The position numbers and the translations under genes were made by a program. From Methylobacterium sp. Leaf117 (GTDB lineage Bacteria > Pseudomonadota > Alphaproteobacteria > Rhizobiales > Beijerinckiaceae), in contig NZ_LMNL01000002.1 of NCBI RefSeq assembly GCF_001422985.1, positions 1-64,000 on the forward strand: 64,000 nucleotides of DNA, read 5' to 3'. This document shows positions 55,198-64,000 of the stretch, in pieces. The notes below the pieces were generated by a model that did no database searches, was not told where the DNA came from, and saw only the letters and a list, made by a program, of their open reading frames with translations. How positions within the stretch are numbered: the stretch's first letter is position 1; each line of letters starts with the position of its first letter.

Positions 55198-56268
55198 GAT
55201 CTCGAAGCCGAGGTTCTGGATCACGACGCCCTCGATCAGGACTCCCTCGATCAGGACGCAACCGGCGAGCGCCGCGCGACGATCGCGGAACGCCGCGCGA
55301 CGATCGGGGAGGAGGCCGCGACCGAGCGCCTCGACCGCGCCCTGGCGCGGATCTTCCCCGACGTCTCGCGCTCGCGCCTGCAGGATCTCGTCAAGGCCGG
55401 GCAGGTCCGCCGCAACGGCGCCGTCAGCCTGGACCCGTCCGTCAAGGTCGGCCCCGGCACCGAACTCGCCGTGACCATCCCCGAGGCGGTGGCGCCGGAG
55501 CCGCGCGCCGAATCCCTCGACCTCGTCATCGTGTACGAGGACGACGACCTCATCGTCATCGACAAGCCGGCGGGCCTCGTCGTCCACCCGGCGCCCGGCC
55601 ATGAATCCGGGACCCTGGTGAACGGGCTCATCGCCCATTGCGGCGACAGCCTGTCGGGCATCGGCGGCGTGCGCCGGCCGGGCATCGTCCATCGCCTCGA
55701 CAAGGACACCAGCGGCCTGCTGGTGGTGGCCAAGAACGACCTCGCCCATGCGGGGCTGACGGCGCAGTTCGCCGATCACGGCCGCACCGGCCCGCTCGAG
55801 CGGGCCTATCTGGCCCTGGCCTGGGGCGTGCCCGAGCCGCGCGTCGGGACCATCGAGGCGAATCTCGCCCGCAGCGTCCGCAATCGCGAGAAGATCGCGG
55901 TGGTGCGCGGGGAGGGCGGTCGCCACGCCATCACGCATTACCGGGTGGAGAGGGTCCTGGGCACCGAGGCCCCGGTGGCGCTGGTGCGCTGCATGCTGGA
56001 GACGGGGCGCACCCATCAGATCCGCGTGCATCTGAGCCACCGGGGCCATCCGCTCCTGGGCGATACGGTCTATGGGGGTGCCTTCAAGACCAAGGCGAGC
56101 CGGCTCACGCCGGAGGCGCGCCTGGCCCTCGACACCCTGGGCCGGCAGGCGCTGCATGCCAGCGTGCTGGGATTCGCCCATCCGCGCACCGGCGAGACCC
56201 TGCATTTCGAGAGCCCGCTGCCGCCCGACATGACCGACCTGATCGCGCAATTGAGCGCAAAACGCTGA
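55138..56268 (+). CDS. rluD: Large-subunit-type pseudouridine synthase, RluA/RluD family
   Basis: A 376-residue RNA pseudouridylation enzyme. An S4 domain (about 62-110, RLDRALARIFPDVSRSRLQDLV) is followed by the catalytic domain with IVHRLDKDTSGLLVVAK (about 180-197, catalytic Asp in HRLDKDTSG) and GRTHQIRVHL. The N-terminal 55 residues are encoded by tandem repeats and are not family-like. The GTG at 55138 is chosen because AAAGGA lies eight bases before it; a TTG at 55117 is the upstream limit. It precedes rpoH, a common order. Confidence 0.93.
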   Translation: MSGQEHLGPGQDPVSGQDLLDLEAEVLDHDALDQDSLDQDATGERRATIAERRATIGEEAATERLDRALARIFPDVSRSRLQDLVKAGQVRRNGAVSLDPSVKVGPGTELAVTIPEAVAPEPRAESLDLVIVYEDDDLIVIDKPAGLVVHPAPGHESGTLVNGLIAHCGDSLSGIGGVRRPGIVHRLDKDTSGLLVVAKNDLAHAGLTAQFADHGRTGPLERAYLALAWGVPEPRVGTIEANLARSVRNREKIAVVRGEGGRHAITHYRVERVLGTEAPVALVRCMLETGRTHQIRVHLSHRGHPLLGDTVYGGAFKTKASRLTPEARLALDTLGRQALHASVLGFAHPRTGETLHFESPLPPDMTDLIAQLSAKR

Positions 56269-56516
56269 GCTTCGGCTCGTAGCGGCAGTGTCACAGTCAA
56301 GCCGGTGCGGGCGTGCGCCAGGACACGGCGGGCTGCGGCCATTCGTGTCATCACAGACCCAACCGAGGTCCCGCGCGTTGAAGACGAACTCGCCCTGCGC
56401 GTCGCCTTCCCGAATCCCCCGGTTTCCCGCTAGACTAGGGAATCGGACGGTCGGCTCAAGGGAGCGGCGGTTCGCCCGGACCGCCCCGATGGGGGTCCTT
56501 TCAAGGAGGTAAGATC

Positions 56517-57407
56517 ATGGCCGGCGCATTGCCAGTGCTCGCCACCGAGGGTGGCCTCTCCCGCTACCTCGACGAGATCCGCAAGTTCCCGATGCTCGAG
56601 CCGAACGAGGAGTTCACGCTCGCCAAGAACTGGCGCGAGAAGGGCGACCGGAACGCCGCGCATCGTCTGGTGACGTCCCATCTCCGCCTCGTGGCCAAGA
56701 TCGCCATGGGCTATCGAGGCTACGGGCTGCCGATCGGCGAAGTCGTGTCCGAGGGCAATGTCGGCCTGATGCAGGCGGTCAAGCGCTTCGAGCCCGACAA
56801 GGGCTTCCGTCTGGCCACCTACGCCATGTGGTGGATCAAGGCGGCGATCCAGGAATACATCCTGCGCTCGTGGTCGCTCGTGAAGATGGGCACCACCGCC
56901 AACCAGAAGAAGCTGTTCTTCAACCTGCGCAAGGCCAAGGGCCGCATCTCGGCGCTCGACGAGGGTGACCTCAAGCCGGATCAGGTCGCCCAGATCGCCG
57001 TCAAGCTCGGTGTGCCCGAGCAGGAGGTGATCGACATGAACCGGCGCCTGTCGGGCGACACCTCCCTCAACGCGCCCCTGCGCGAGGAGGGCGAGGGCGA
57101 GTGGCAGGACTGGCTGGTGGATAACAGCCCGAGCCAGGAGACCGTGCTGGCGCGCGAGGAGGAGGGGCAGAACCGCCTCTCGGCCCTGCGCGACGCGCTC
57201 TCGGTGCTCAACCCGCGGGAGCGCCGGATCTTCGAGGCCCGTCGCCTCGCCGACGATCCGATCACCCTGGAGGACCTGTCCGGCGAGTTCGGCGTCTCGC
57301 GCGAGCGCGTCCGCCAGATCGAGGTCCGGGCCTTCGAGAAGATTCAGGAAGCGGTCAAGCGCAACCTGGCGACCCGCGAAGCTCCCCGGGCCGAGTTGCA
57401 CGCCTGA
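56517..57407 (+). CDS. rpoH: RNA polymerase sigma factor RpoH (sigma-32)
   Basis: Heat-shock sigma factor of 296 residues. Region 2 contains GNVGLMQAVKRFEPDKGFRLATYAMWWIKAAI (seen as AVKRFEPDKGFRLATYAMWW), the RpoH box reads NQKKLFFNLRKAK (about 125-137), and region 4 has the helix-turn-helix EFGVSRERVRQIEVRAFEKI. AAGGAGG precedes the ATG with ideal spacing. It should drive dnaK and similar promoters; rpoH genes are often present in more than one copy in this group. Confidence 0.97.
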   Translation: MAGALPVLATEGGLSRYLDEIRKFPMLEPNEEFTLAKNWREKGDRNAAHRLVTSHLRLVAKIAMGYRGYGLPIGEVVSEGNVGLMQAVKRFEPDKGFRLATYAMWWIKAAIQEYILRSWSLVKMGTTANQKKLFFNLRKAKGRISALDEGDLKPDQVAQIAVKLGVPEQEVIDMNRRLSGDTSLNAPLREEGEGEWQDWLVDNSPSQETVLAREEEGQNRLSALRDALSVLNPRERRIFEARRLADDPITLEDLSGEFGVSRERVRQIEVRAFEKIQEAVKRNLATREAPRAELHA

Positions 57408-57437
57408 GGCGGTCCCCGCCGTCGCATGGACTTCGAA

Positions 57438-57475
57438 AAAGGCCCCCGGCAGCGATGCCGGGGGCCTTTCTCAAT
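57438..57475 (+). terminator. Terminator after rpoH
   Basis: AAAGGCCCCCGGCA (57438-57451), loop GCGA, TGCCGGGGGCCTTT (57456-57469) followed by CTCAATT. The A/T flanks make it work in both directions; it sits between the convergent rpoH and membrane-protein genes. Confidence 0.9.
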
Positions 57476-57520
57476 TCCAACGGTTGATGGAGCGGCATCA
57501 GGCTCCGCGCCCGGCCGGCC

Positions 57521-59065
57521 CTAGCGCCACTGGTCGAAGGCGTTCTGCAGCACCTGGGTGCCGGCGGTCCCCTTCTCGAAGGCCACGATCCCGCGCGGAC
57601 CGGAGGCGAACTTGAGGGTGATGTCGAACCAGTTCTTGTGCAGCAGGATGTCGGTGTTGCGCTCAATGTCGTTGGGCAGCGACGAGAGCCCGATCAGGAA
57701 CAGGTTTTCGCGGACCCGGACCGGCAGACCGGAGACCGGGGAGCCGCGCGCACCCTCCTCGTCCTCGCCCTGGAGCAGGCCGATATCCTGCACGTTGTGG
57801 CGCGCGCCGGCCGGGCCGCTCGGCGTGAAGGCGAGTTCGATGGTGTGGGAGGCCGGCAGGGTCGCGTCGAGGTTGCGCCGCAGGGTCATCGCCAGGGTGA
57901 GGCCCGCATCCGGAAACTCGGCCGTGGCCCTCACGACGGTCTCCAACGGCTGGCCCTGCTCGCCCGGCACGGTGTCGAGGCGCCAGACCACCCGGCCCTG
58001 GGTCGCGCTGGGCGCCGCATTGGCGCCGCCGCCGACATTCTCCTCGTAGAGTACCGCCCGCTGGGTCACGGCGAGGTCCGGCTGGGCCTGCGACGGGGCG
58101 GCGGGCGTCGGTGCCGTGGGAACGGTCGCCGGGCGACGGGCCGGCGCGGCGCGCTCGGCCGGCGCCGCATCGCCGCCGACGCGGTCGGCGAACTTGGAAT
58201 CCGCGCCGTCCTGGGCCCCGTCCTGCTGCTCGGTGGCGATCGGCTGGAGGTCGGCCGGCTTGTCGCGCAGGAGGAAGGCGGCGACCGCGATGAGACCGAT
58301 CACCGCGATCAGGATGCTCCCCACCAGTACGTTGCGCAGGAGGCGGGAGCGGCCGGTGCGCGGACCGACCACCGCGATGCGGGGCCGCTGGCGCTGGCCG
58401 TTCCCGTCGACCACCAGGGTGTCGGCGGAGGCCTCCTCGGAACCGGGCGCCGGCTCGGCCCCCTCGGCGTCGGCGTCAGGCCCCAGGAAGGGCGGCGTCT
58501 TGGACTTGCGCGGCTGGATGCGGACGGGGGGCGGCACCACGTCCGGCGCGGCCGATCCCGCGCCGGGCGGCGGCGCGGGCAGGAACGGCTCCGGCGGGGA
58601 ACTCGGCGCGACCTCGGGGGACGGTTCCGGTGCGCGCGCGGCTGGCGGGCTCAGGGGCACGCCGAGATTCGGCGGCGGAGCGGGCGGCAAGGTCGCCGCC
58701 GGCTCGGAAGATCCTACCTGAGATGGCCGCGGCCCCGGCGGGGACGCTTCCGGCAACGACGCTTCCGGGAGATCGCTCGCATCGTTGGCCGGGCTCGGCA
58801 GGAAGGGCTCCGGTTCCGGGGCCGGCGGTTCCGGCTCGGGCGGTGCCGACGCGACGCCGCCATGGTCGCGCTCCAGCCGCAGGATCGCCGCCTCAAGGGC
58901 ATTGCGCTCCAGGTCGATGTCGTCCTCGGACAGGGGCGGATCGAGGGAGCGGAGCTGCCCGATCAGGGCCCCGCGCGCCCGCTCGTAAACCGCCTGGCGC
59001 AGGGCCAGGGAGCGGTCGGGCATGGCGTCGAGCGCCCGTGCGAGCAGTGGATAATAGTCGGCCAT
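57521..59065 (-). CDS. Conserved membrane-anchored protein of unknown function
   Basis: A 514-residue protein. The N-terminal 75 residues (MADYYPLLARALDAMPDRSL...) are a helical domain typical of a Rhizobiales family near purA; residues about 80-235 are Pro/Ala/Glu-rich and disordered, containing a 15-bp LPEAS repeat; a single membrane helix (RNVLVGSILIAVIGLIAVAAF) follows at about 245-268, and the C-terminal part (about 320-514) is a probable periplasmic beta domain. I know no function. It lies between rpoH and purA. Confidence 0.78.
   Translation of the reverse strand: MADYYPLLARALDAMPDRSLALRQAVYERARGALIGQLRSLDPPLSEDDIDLERNALEAAILRLERDHGGVASAPPEPEPPAPEPEPFLPSPANDASDLPEASLPEASPPGPRPSQVGSSEPAATLPPAPPPNLGVPLSPPAARAPEPSPEVAPSSPPEPFLPAPPPGAGSAAPDVVPPPVRIQPRKSKTPPFLGPDADAEGAEPAPGSEEASADTLVVDGNGQRQRPRIAVVGPRTGRSRLLRNVLVGSILIAVIGLIAVAAFLLRDKPADLQPIATEQQDGAQDGADSKFADRVGGDAAPAERAAPARRPATVPTAPTPAAPSQAQPDLAVTQRAVLYEENVGGGANAAPSATQGRVVWRLDTVPGEQGQPLETVVRATAEFPDAGLTLAMTLRRNLDATLPASHTIELAFTPSGPAGARHNVQDIGLLQGEDEEGARGSPVSGLPVRVRENLFLIGLSSLPNDIERNTDILLHKNWFDITLKFASGPRGIVAFEKGTAGTQVLQNAFDQWR
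58745..58774. repeat. 15-bp repeat pair in the disordered linker of the membrane protein
   Basis: CGCTTCCGGCAACGA at 58745 and CGCTTCCGGGAGATC at 58760. On the minus strand they encode LPEAS twice. Confidence 0.7.
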
Positions 59066-59209
59066 CGTGCCTCAGATCCGCCTTCTCGCCGGCGGCCGGA
59101 CGGCCGCGTCGTCCGGCTCTCCCCCGATCGAAGGGACGCCGCGCGGCCGAACGGCCATCGAGACCGCATCATCCCTACGCGATCGCCCGTGCATCAAGCG
59201 GAAACCGCC

Positions 59210-60502
59210 TCAATCCTCGAAGGGGTTGTGCATGAGGATGGTGTCGTTGCGCTCCGGCGAGGTCGAGAGCAGCGCCACCGGTGCGCCGATCAGCTCCTCG
59301 ATCCGGCGCACGTACTTGATCGCCTGGGCCGGCAGGTCGGCCCAGGAGCGGGCGCCGGCCGTGGTGCCCGACCAGCCCTCGATGGTTTCGTAGATCGGCT
59401 CGACCTTGGCCTGGGCCGCCTGGTTGGCGGGGAGGTGGTCGACCACCTGCCCGTCGAGGCGGTAGCCGGTGCAGACCTTGATGGTCTCGAACCCGTCGAG
59501 GATGTCGAGCTTGGTCAGGGCGATGCCGTCGATGCCGGAGGTCCGCACGGTCTGGCGCACCAGCACCGCATCGAACCAGCCGCAGCGCCGCTTGCGTCCG
59601 GTGTTGACGCCGAACTCGCGGCCCTTGGCGCCGATGGTCTCGCCGATCTCGTCGAACAGCTCGGTGGGGAAGGGGCCTTCGCCGACGCGGGTGGTGTAGG
59701 CCTTGGCGATGCCCAGCACGTAGCCGATGGCCGAGGGACCCATGCCGGAGCCCGTCGCGGCCTGGGCGGCGACGATGTTCGACGAGGTCACGAACGGATA
59801 GGTGCCGTGGTCGACATCCAGGAGGGCGCCCTGGGCGCCCTCGAACAGGATGCGCTTGCCGGCACGGCGCTCGTCGTCGAGGAGCTTCCACACCGTGTCG
59901 GCGTAGGGCAGGATCGTCGGCGCGATCGCCTTCAGCTCGGAGAGCAGCGCGCCCGCATCGACCTCGGCGATGCCGAGGCCCCGGCGCAGGGCGTTGTGGT
60001 GGGTCAGCACCCGCTCGATCTTGGCCTCGAGAGTGTGCTCGTCGGCGAGATCGACCACCCGGATGGCCCGGCGGCCGACCTTGTCCTCGTAAGCGGGGCC
60101 GATGCCGCGCTTCGTGGTGCCGATCTTGAGACCCGCGTTGGAGGTCTCGCGGAAATGGTCGAGCTCGCGGTGCAGCGGCAGGATCAGGGTGGCGTTGTCG
60201 GCGATGCGCAGGGTGCGGGGCGAGATCTCGACGCCCTGGGCCTGGAGCCGGGCGATCTCGTCCACGAGATGCCAGGGATCGACCACGACGCCGTTGCCGA
60301 TCACCGAGAGCTTGCCGCCGCGGACCACGCCGGAAGGCAGCAGCGCCAGCTTGTAGGTCACACCGTCGACCACGAGGGTGTGACCGGCATTGTGGCCGCC
60401 CTGGAAGCGGACCACCACGTCGGCCTGCTCGGAGAGCCAGTCGACGATCTTGCCCTTGCCTTCGTCACCCCACTGGGCGCCTACGACGACGACGTTTGCC
60501 AT
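59210..60502 (-). CDS. purA: Adenylosuccinate synthetase
   Basis: Converts IMP and aspartate to adenylosuccinate with GTP (430 residues). Motifs include [18 protein letters not shown] (about 8-25, catalytic Asp and P-loop), [13 protein letters not shown] (about 36-48), [13 protein letters not shown] and [15 protein letters not shown]. It is a separate transcription unit from purB but in the same pathway. Confidence 0.97.
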   Translation of the reverse strand: MANVVVVGAQWGDEGKGKIVDWLSEQADVVVRFQGGHNAGHTLVVDGVTYKLALLPSGVVRGGKLSVIGNGVVVDPWHLVDEIARLQAQGVEISPRTLRIADNATLILPLHRELDHFRETSNAGLKIGTTKRGIGPAYEDKVGRRAIRVVDLADEHTLEAKIERVLTHHNALRRGLGIAEVDAGALLSELKAIAPTILPYADTVWKLLDDERRAGKRILFEGAQGALLDVDHGTYPFVTSSNIVAAQAATGSGMGPSAIGYVLGIAKAYTTRVGEGPFPTELFDEIGETIGAKGREFGVNTGRKRRCGWFDAVLVRQTVRTSGIDGIALTKLDILDGFETIKVCTGYRLDGQVVDHLPANQAAQAKVEPIYETIEGWSGTTAGARSWADLPAQAIKYVRRIEELIGAPVALLSTSPERNDTILMHNPFED

Positions 60503-60621
60503 TCACTCAAGACCTGTGCGTGCCCGCGCGAAAGCGGCCCGACCTGTCGGGCGGACCGTTTTCGCTGTCCTCGGGTCTTTCCGCGATCCGTGGGCGGAAA
60601 TCAAGCAAGCCGCCCGTTCCT

Positions 60622-60663
60622 GCTTGGATAGGCGGGCTTAAAATAGGCGGCTTGGATAGGCGG
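60622..60663. repeat. 14-bp tandem repeat upstream of purA
   Basis: Three units GCTTGGATAGGCGG (60622, 60650) and GCTTAAAATAGGCG (60636) in the spacer between purA and the small secreted protein. Confidence 0.88.
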
Positions 60664-60686
60664 CTGGGACGGACGGGTATGACCGT

Positions 60687-61052
60687 TCAGCGCGCCTCGG
60701 TGCCGGGCTGGCGGCCCGGCAGGTCACCGGGCTTGATCACCGGCATGCCGCCGGGATTCGGATCGGGCGGCGTCACCACCATGCCGGGGGCCGCGTTGCC
60801 GGGCGGCTTGATCACGCCGTCGCTCTTCTCCAGGCGATCGCTGAGGGTGCCCTTGTCCCCCGACCCGTTGGTGCCGGGGGCGTTCTGCCCCGAGGACTCA
60901 TCGGATGGCCGGATCTTGTCCGGGATGGTCTGGTTCGGCGGCGGCAGGGCCGGGTCGGTGTCGCGGCCCTTCAGGGGCGCGTCGGGGGACTGGGCGAAGG
61001 CAGCGCCGGCGATCAGGCCGAAGCCGACCGCGAGGGTGAGGATCGAGCGCAT
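60687..61052 (-). CDS. Small secreted Pro/Gly-rich protein
   Basis: A 121-residue protein with a signal peptide (MRSILTLAVGFGLIAGAAFA) and a hydrophilic mature part rich in Pro, Gly, Asp and Lys (KPPGNAAPGMVVTPPDPNPG and similar). No domain or Cys. AGGGAGAT is upstream of the ATG. Function unknown; such proteins are common in the envelope of this group. Confidence 0.65.
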   Translation of the reverse strand: MRSILTLAVGFGLIAGAAFAQSPDAPLKGRDTDPALPPPNQTIPDKIRPSDESSGQNAPGTNGSGDKGTLSDRLEKSDGVIKPPGNAAPGMVVTPPDPNPGGMPVIKPGDLPGRQPGTEAR

Positions 61053-61355
61053 AGGATCTCCCTGTCTCGGATGCGAGGTTCGAGGGAGAACAGAGCCGGG
61101 CACGGAAGCGTTCCTGCCGTATCGGTCCTGTGATGGGAGGATGATCCTGTGCGGAGGCGAATGCCTCTCGGAGCCGATGCAAAGGTTCGAACGATCATCC
61201 GCGTCCCTCTCGCCGCTGCGGGAGAGGGTGGCCCGCGAAGCGGGTTGGGTGCGAGGAAGCACCGGATCCGGAGAGGTCGCCCCCTCTCCCGGTCGCTCCG
61301 CGACCACCCTCCCTCGCATTGGGGGAGGGCCCCGACCACGCCTCGAAGGGAACGG
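61053..61355. other. Intergenic region with family A palindromic repeats
   Basis: Apart from the short leader of the secreted-protein gene, the space is filled by two family A elements (61204-61250 and 61279-61330). No gene is recognised. Confidence 0.6.
61204..61330. repeat. Pair of dispersed palindromic repeats, family A
   Basis: A short element at 61204-61250 (CCCTCTCGCCGCTGCGGGAGAGGG core) and a longer one at 61279-61330. The longer one reads CCCTCTCCCGGTCGCTCCGC then GACCACCCTCCC and is an inverted, nearly identical copy of the element at 15070-15120. Confidence 0.8.
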
Positions 61356-62216
61356 TCAGGCGCTCTCGCGCGCCATGGCGAGATAGAGTTCGCGCAGGCG
61401 CCGGGTGTGCGGGCCGGGGCGGCCCTCGCCGACCGCGTGGCCATCGATCGAGACCACCGGCATCACGAAGGCCGAGGCGCTGGTATAGAAGGCTTCTGCC
61501 GCCGACAGGGCCTCGGAGACGCTGAACAGGCGTTCCTCCAGGGCGAGGCCGGCCTCCTCGGCGAGCCGCAGCACCGCCTTGCGGGTGATGCCGGGCAGGA
61601 GTGCGGTGGAGAGCGGGCGGGTGACCAGGGCGCCGCCCTTGGTGACGATGAAGGCCGTCGAGGACGAGCCCTCGGTGACGGCGTCGTCCTCGACCATCCA
61701 GGCCTCGGCGACCCCGGCGGCGGCGGCCTGCTGCTTGGCCAGCACCTGGGCCAGCAGGGCCACCGACTTGATGTCGCGGCGCTTCCAGCGCAGGTCCGGC
61801 ACCGTGATGATCTTGGCGCCGGTCTCGGCCAGGGGGTTGGCCGCCACGGTCTTGGCCTGCGTGAACATCATCACGGTGGGCGCGGTGCCGGCCGGCGGAT
61901 AGGCGAAGTCGCGCTCGTACACGCCGCGCGTCACCTGCATGTAGACCAGCCCCTCGGCGAGGCCGTTGCGGGCGACGAGATCGGTCTGCAGGCCGATCCA
62001 TTCGGCCATCGTGTGCGGGTTGGCGATGTCGATCTCACCCAACGAGCGGTCGAGGCGGGCCAGATGCGCCTCGTTGTCGACGAGGCGCCCGTCGAGCACC
62101 GCCGAGACCTCGTAGATTCCGTCGGCGAAGAGGAAGCCCCGGTCCATGATCGGCACGCGCGCCTCGGCGAAGGGCAGGAAGGCGCCGTTGAGGTAGACGA
62201 TGCGGGCTTGGGACAC
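61356..62216 (-). CDS. Class IV aminotransferase, D-amino-acid transaminase-like
   Basis: A 286-residue fold type IV PLP enzyme. The PLP lysine is in LRWKRRDIKSVALL (about 141-154), and VYLNGAFLPFAEARVPIMDRG and SSSTAFIVTKGGALVTRPL (about 185-203) are the typical family strands. Length and the DIKS motif match D-amino-acid aminotransferases (D-alanine/D-glutamate); branched-chain or 4-amino-4-deoxychorismate lyase-like activity cannot be ruled out. Confidence 0.87.
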   Translation of the reverse strand: MSQARIVYLNGAFLPFAEARVPIMDRGFLFADGIYEVSAVLDGRLVDNEAHLARLDRSLGEIDIANPHTMAEWIGLQTDLVARNGLAEGLVYMQVTRGVYERDFAYPPAGTAPTVMMFTQAKTVAANPLAETGAKIITVPDLRWKRRDIKSVALLAQVLAKQQAAAAGVAEAWMVEDDAVTEGSSSTAFIVTKGGALVTRPLSTALLPGITRKAVLRLAEEAGLALEERLFSVSEALSAAEAFYTSASAFVMPVVSIDGHAVGEGRPGPHTRRLRELYLAMARESA

Positions 62217-62283
62217 GGGCTGACCTCTTCTGACCGGAACTACGGGTCTTCGTTGGGACGCACGAACCGTGCGCGGGCGGGGA

Positions 62284-63591
62284 TCAGGCGGCCTCGAACA
62301 CCCGCGAAAAGATCGTGTCCACGTGCTTGAAGTGATAGCCGAGATCGAAGCATTCCTCGATCTGCTGCGGAGTCAGCGCCGCGGTGACGTCGGCATCGGC
62401 CTTGAGGAGCGTGAGAAAGTCGCCCTCGCCGCGCCAGACCGGCATCGCGTTGCGCTGCACCAGGCGGTAGGCATCCTCGCGCGAGACCCCGGCCTGGGTC
62501 AGGGCCAGCAGCACCCGCTGCGAGTGGACGAGGCCGCCGAGCTTGTCGAGGTTGCGCTGCATGGTCTCGGGGTAGATCAGCAGCTTGTCGATGACGCCGG
62601 TGAGGCGCGCCAGCGCGAAATCGAGGGTCACGGTGGCGTCCGGGCCGATCATGCGCTCGACCGAAGAGTGCGAGATGTCGCGCTCGTGCCAGAGGGCGAC
62701 GTTCTCCATGGCGGGCAGGGCGTAGCTGCGCACCATGCGGGCCAGACCCGTGAGGTTTTCAGTGAGCACCGGGTTGCGCTTGTGCGGCATCGCCGAGGAG
62801 CCCTTCTGCCCCTCCGAGAAGAACTCCTCCGCTTCCAGAACCTCGGTGCGCTGGAGATGGCGGACCTCGATCGACAGACGCTCCACCGAGGAGGCGACGA
62901 CGCCCAGGATGGCGAAGAACATGGCGTGGCGGTCGCGCGGAATGACCTGGGTCGAGACCGGCTCCGGCGTCAGGCCCATGGCCTTGGCGACGTATTCCTC
63001 CACGCGCGGGTCGATGTTGGCGAAGGTGCCGACGGCGCCCGAGATGGCGCAGGTGGCGATTTCCTCCCGCGCGGCGACGAGGCGGGCGCGGTTGCGCTCG
63101 AACTCGGCGTAGGCCTGGGCCAGCTTGAGACCGAAGGTGACCGGCTCGGCGTGGATACCGTGCGAGCGGCCGATGGTCGGCGTCATCCGGTGCTCGAAAG
63201 CCCGGCGCTTGAGGGCGGCGAGCAGGGCATCGACGTCCTTGATCAGCAGGTCGGCGGCGCGCACGAGCTGCACGTTGAGGCAGGTGTCGAGCACGTCCGA
63301 CGAGGTCATGCCCTGGTGGACAAAGCGCGCCTCGGGTCCGACGATCTCGGCCAGATGCGTCAGGAACGCGATGACGTCGTGCTTGGTCACCGCCTCGATG
63401 GCGTCGATGCGGGCCACGTCGAAGACCGCGTCGCGGCCCTTCTCCCAGATGGTGTCGGCGGCCTCCTTCGGAACCACGCCGAGTTCGGCCAGCGCCGTGG
63501 TGGCGTGGGCCTCGATCTCGAACCAGATCCGGAAACGCGATTCGGGCGACCAGATCGCGGTCATCTCGGGGCGGCTGTAGCGGGGGATCAT
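62284..63591 (-). CDS. purB: Adenylosuccinate lyase
   Basis: Splits adenylosuccinate and SAICAR in purine synthesis (435 residues). The fumarase-superfamily signature GSSAMPHKRNP (about 265-275) and HDVIAFLTHLAE, GMTSSDVLDTCLN and TPTIGRSHGIHAEPVTFG (catalytic His) are all present. The ATG at 63591 (MIPRYSRPEM) matches the usual N-terminus; residues read upstream do not. Confidence 0.97.
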   Translation of the reverse strand: MIPRYSRPEMTAIWSPESRFRIWFEIEAHATTALAELGVVPKEAADTIWEKGRDAVFDVARIDAIEAVTKHDVIAFLTHLAEIVGPEARFVHQGMTSSDVLDTCLNVQLVRAADLLIKDVDALLAALKRRAFEHRMTPTIGRSHGIHAEPVTFGLKLAQAYAEFERNRARLVAAREEIATCAISGAVGTFANIDPRVEEYVAKAMGLTPEPVSTQVIPRDRHAMFFAILGVVASSVERLSIEVRHLQRTEVLEAEEFFSEGQKGSSAMPHKRNPVLTENLTGLARMVRSYALPAMENVALWHERDISHSSVERMIGPDATVTLDFALARLTGVIDKLLIYPETMQRNLDKLGGLVHSQRVLLALTQAGVSREDAYRLVQRNAMPVWRGEGDFLTLLKADADVTAALTPQQIEECFDLGYHFKHVDTIFSRVFEAA

Positions 63592-64000
63592 GCGGGCGCC
63601 TCGGTCAACGCGTCGGAACCGGCCGTGTGACGGGCCGTAGGGAAGGGCAACGGGATCAGGCGCGCCTAGCATGGGCGGCGACCGCGCTCAACGCACGCCC
63701 CCGGCCGGCGCCGACGCCGTCCCGCACGAAGCGCAACGCCTGCGACCTACCGCAGTGCAGCATTTTGGCATCAGGCGGCGGCTTTCGGGACGGAGCTGGA
63801 CTCATTCCAGGAACCTGATCCTAGAGGTATTTGTCTTTTGTTGCACGCGCTTACGCGGAAGATCCCGACACCACTCTGGACCAACTCCAGACTATACCAG
63901 TCTCAGACGACTGGTGAGCGTCGGTTCGTTGCAATACCGAATCGTACAGATCCAATACAAGCCCGTCCCGCGGCGGACGTTGCTTGTCTTGATTCGCATC
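63592..64000. other. Intergenic region at the right end of the window
   Basis: No gene is supported in these 409 bases. From about 63760 the sequence becomes less GC-rich. Two small palindromes are close together: TCTGGA/TCCAGA at 63875-63891 and ACCAGTC/GACTGGT at 63896-63915, which could be operators for a gene beyond the window. Confidence 0.5.

Noticed and set aside
57638..60631. Plus-strand open frame of 997 codons across the membrane-protein and purA genes
   Set aside because: It spans two real minus-strand genes in antisense and is a composition artefact.

Overview
The window reads as chromosomal DNA of a high-GC alphaproteobacterium of the Rhizobiales, most like Methylobacterium or a close relative. 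This is an inference from content and gene order, not from a database search. Supporting signs are a six-gene Mrp antiporter operon with fused MrpA/MrpB, ispH-thrB, dnaK-dnaJ-pmtA, a nucleoside-salvage operon, lysophospholipid acyltransferase-waaA-lpxK, rluD-rpoH, purA, purB, a serine/alanine-glyoxylate-type aminotransferase, and a VIT-domain protein with Irr-like promoter boxes. No phage, transposase, CRISPR array or rRNA was seen. There is one tRNA, tRNA-Glu(CUC).

Layout. 0.5-6.6 kb: Mrp Na+(K+)/H+ antiporter operon on the plus strand. 6.8-8.2 kb: a secreted propeller-like protein. 8.2-14 kb, minus strand: gamma-class carbonic anhydrase-like protein, enoyl-CoA hydratase-like protein, type III CoA-transferase, MFS carrier and class V aminotransferase. 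14-19.5 kb: a GntR/FCD regulator, threonine aldolase and a giant YdiJ-type FAD/FeS dehydrogenase, which together look like a 2-hydroxy/2-oxo acid and glycine-glyoxylate neighbourhood. 19.6-30.2 kb: an accessory mix with SDR, beta-barrel protein, methyltransferase-like protein, epoxide-hydrolase-like protein, DUF1003, MATE, a Kef-type antiporter, DUF1127 and a MocR regulator. 30.3-39.8 kb: ispH-thrB, peroxiredoxin, YqgE, a secreted protein, dnaK-dnaJ, pmtA and a His-rich secreted peptide. 39.8-43.2 kb, minus strand: deoA, deoC, a purine nucleoside phosphorylase and cdd, all overlapping. 43.3-49 kb: DUF2093, a LysR/esterase pair and the Kdo/lipid A block. 49-54.8 kb: VIT protein, phosphoesterase and three consecutive coiled-coil proteins. 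54.9-63.6 kb: tRNA-Glu, rluD, rpoH, a conserved membrane protein, purA, a small secreted protein, a D-amino-acid/branched-chain-type aminotransferase and purB.

The most striking unexplained structure is a scatter of at least a dozen short tandem repeats with periods of 12-21 bp (mostly 15 or 18 bp, nearly always a multiple of three). They sit at the ends, starts and linkers of unrelated genes or in the adjacent spacers: mrpC tail, secreted protein N-terminus, inside the FAD domain of the YdiJ homologue, MATE start, cdd tail, acyltransferase tail, rluD start and others. Unit sequence differs between loci, but architecture is shared, and in several places the repeat supplies start codons, a ribosome-binding site or a protein extension. 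Two families of dispersed palindromic intergenic repeats are also present, each with copies in opposite orientations.
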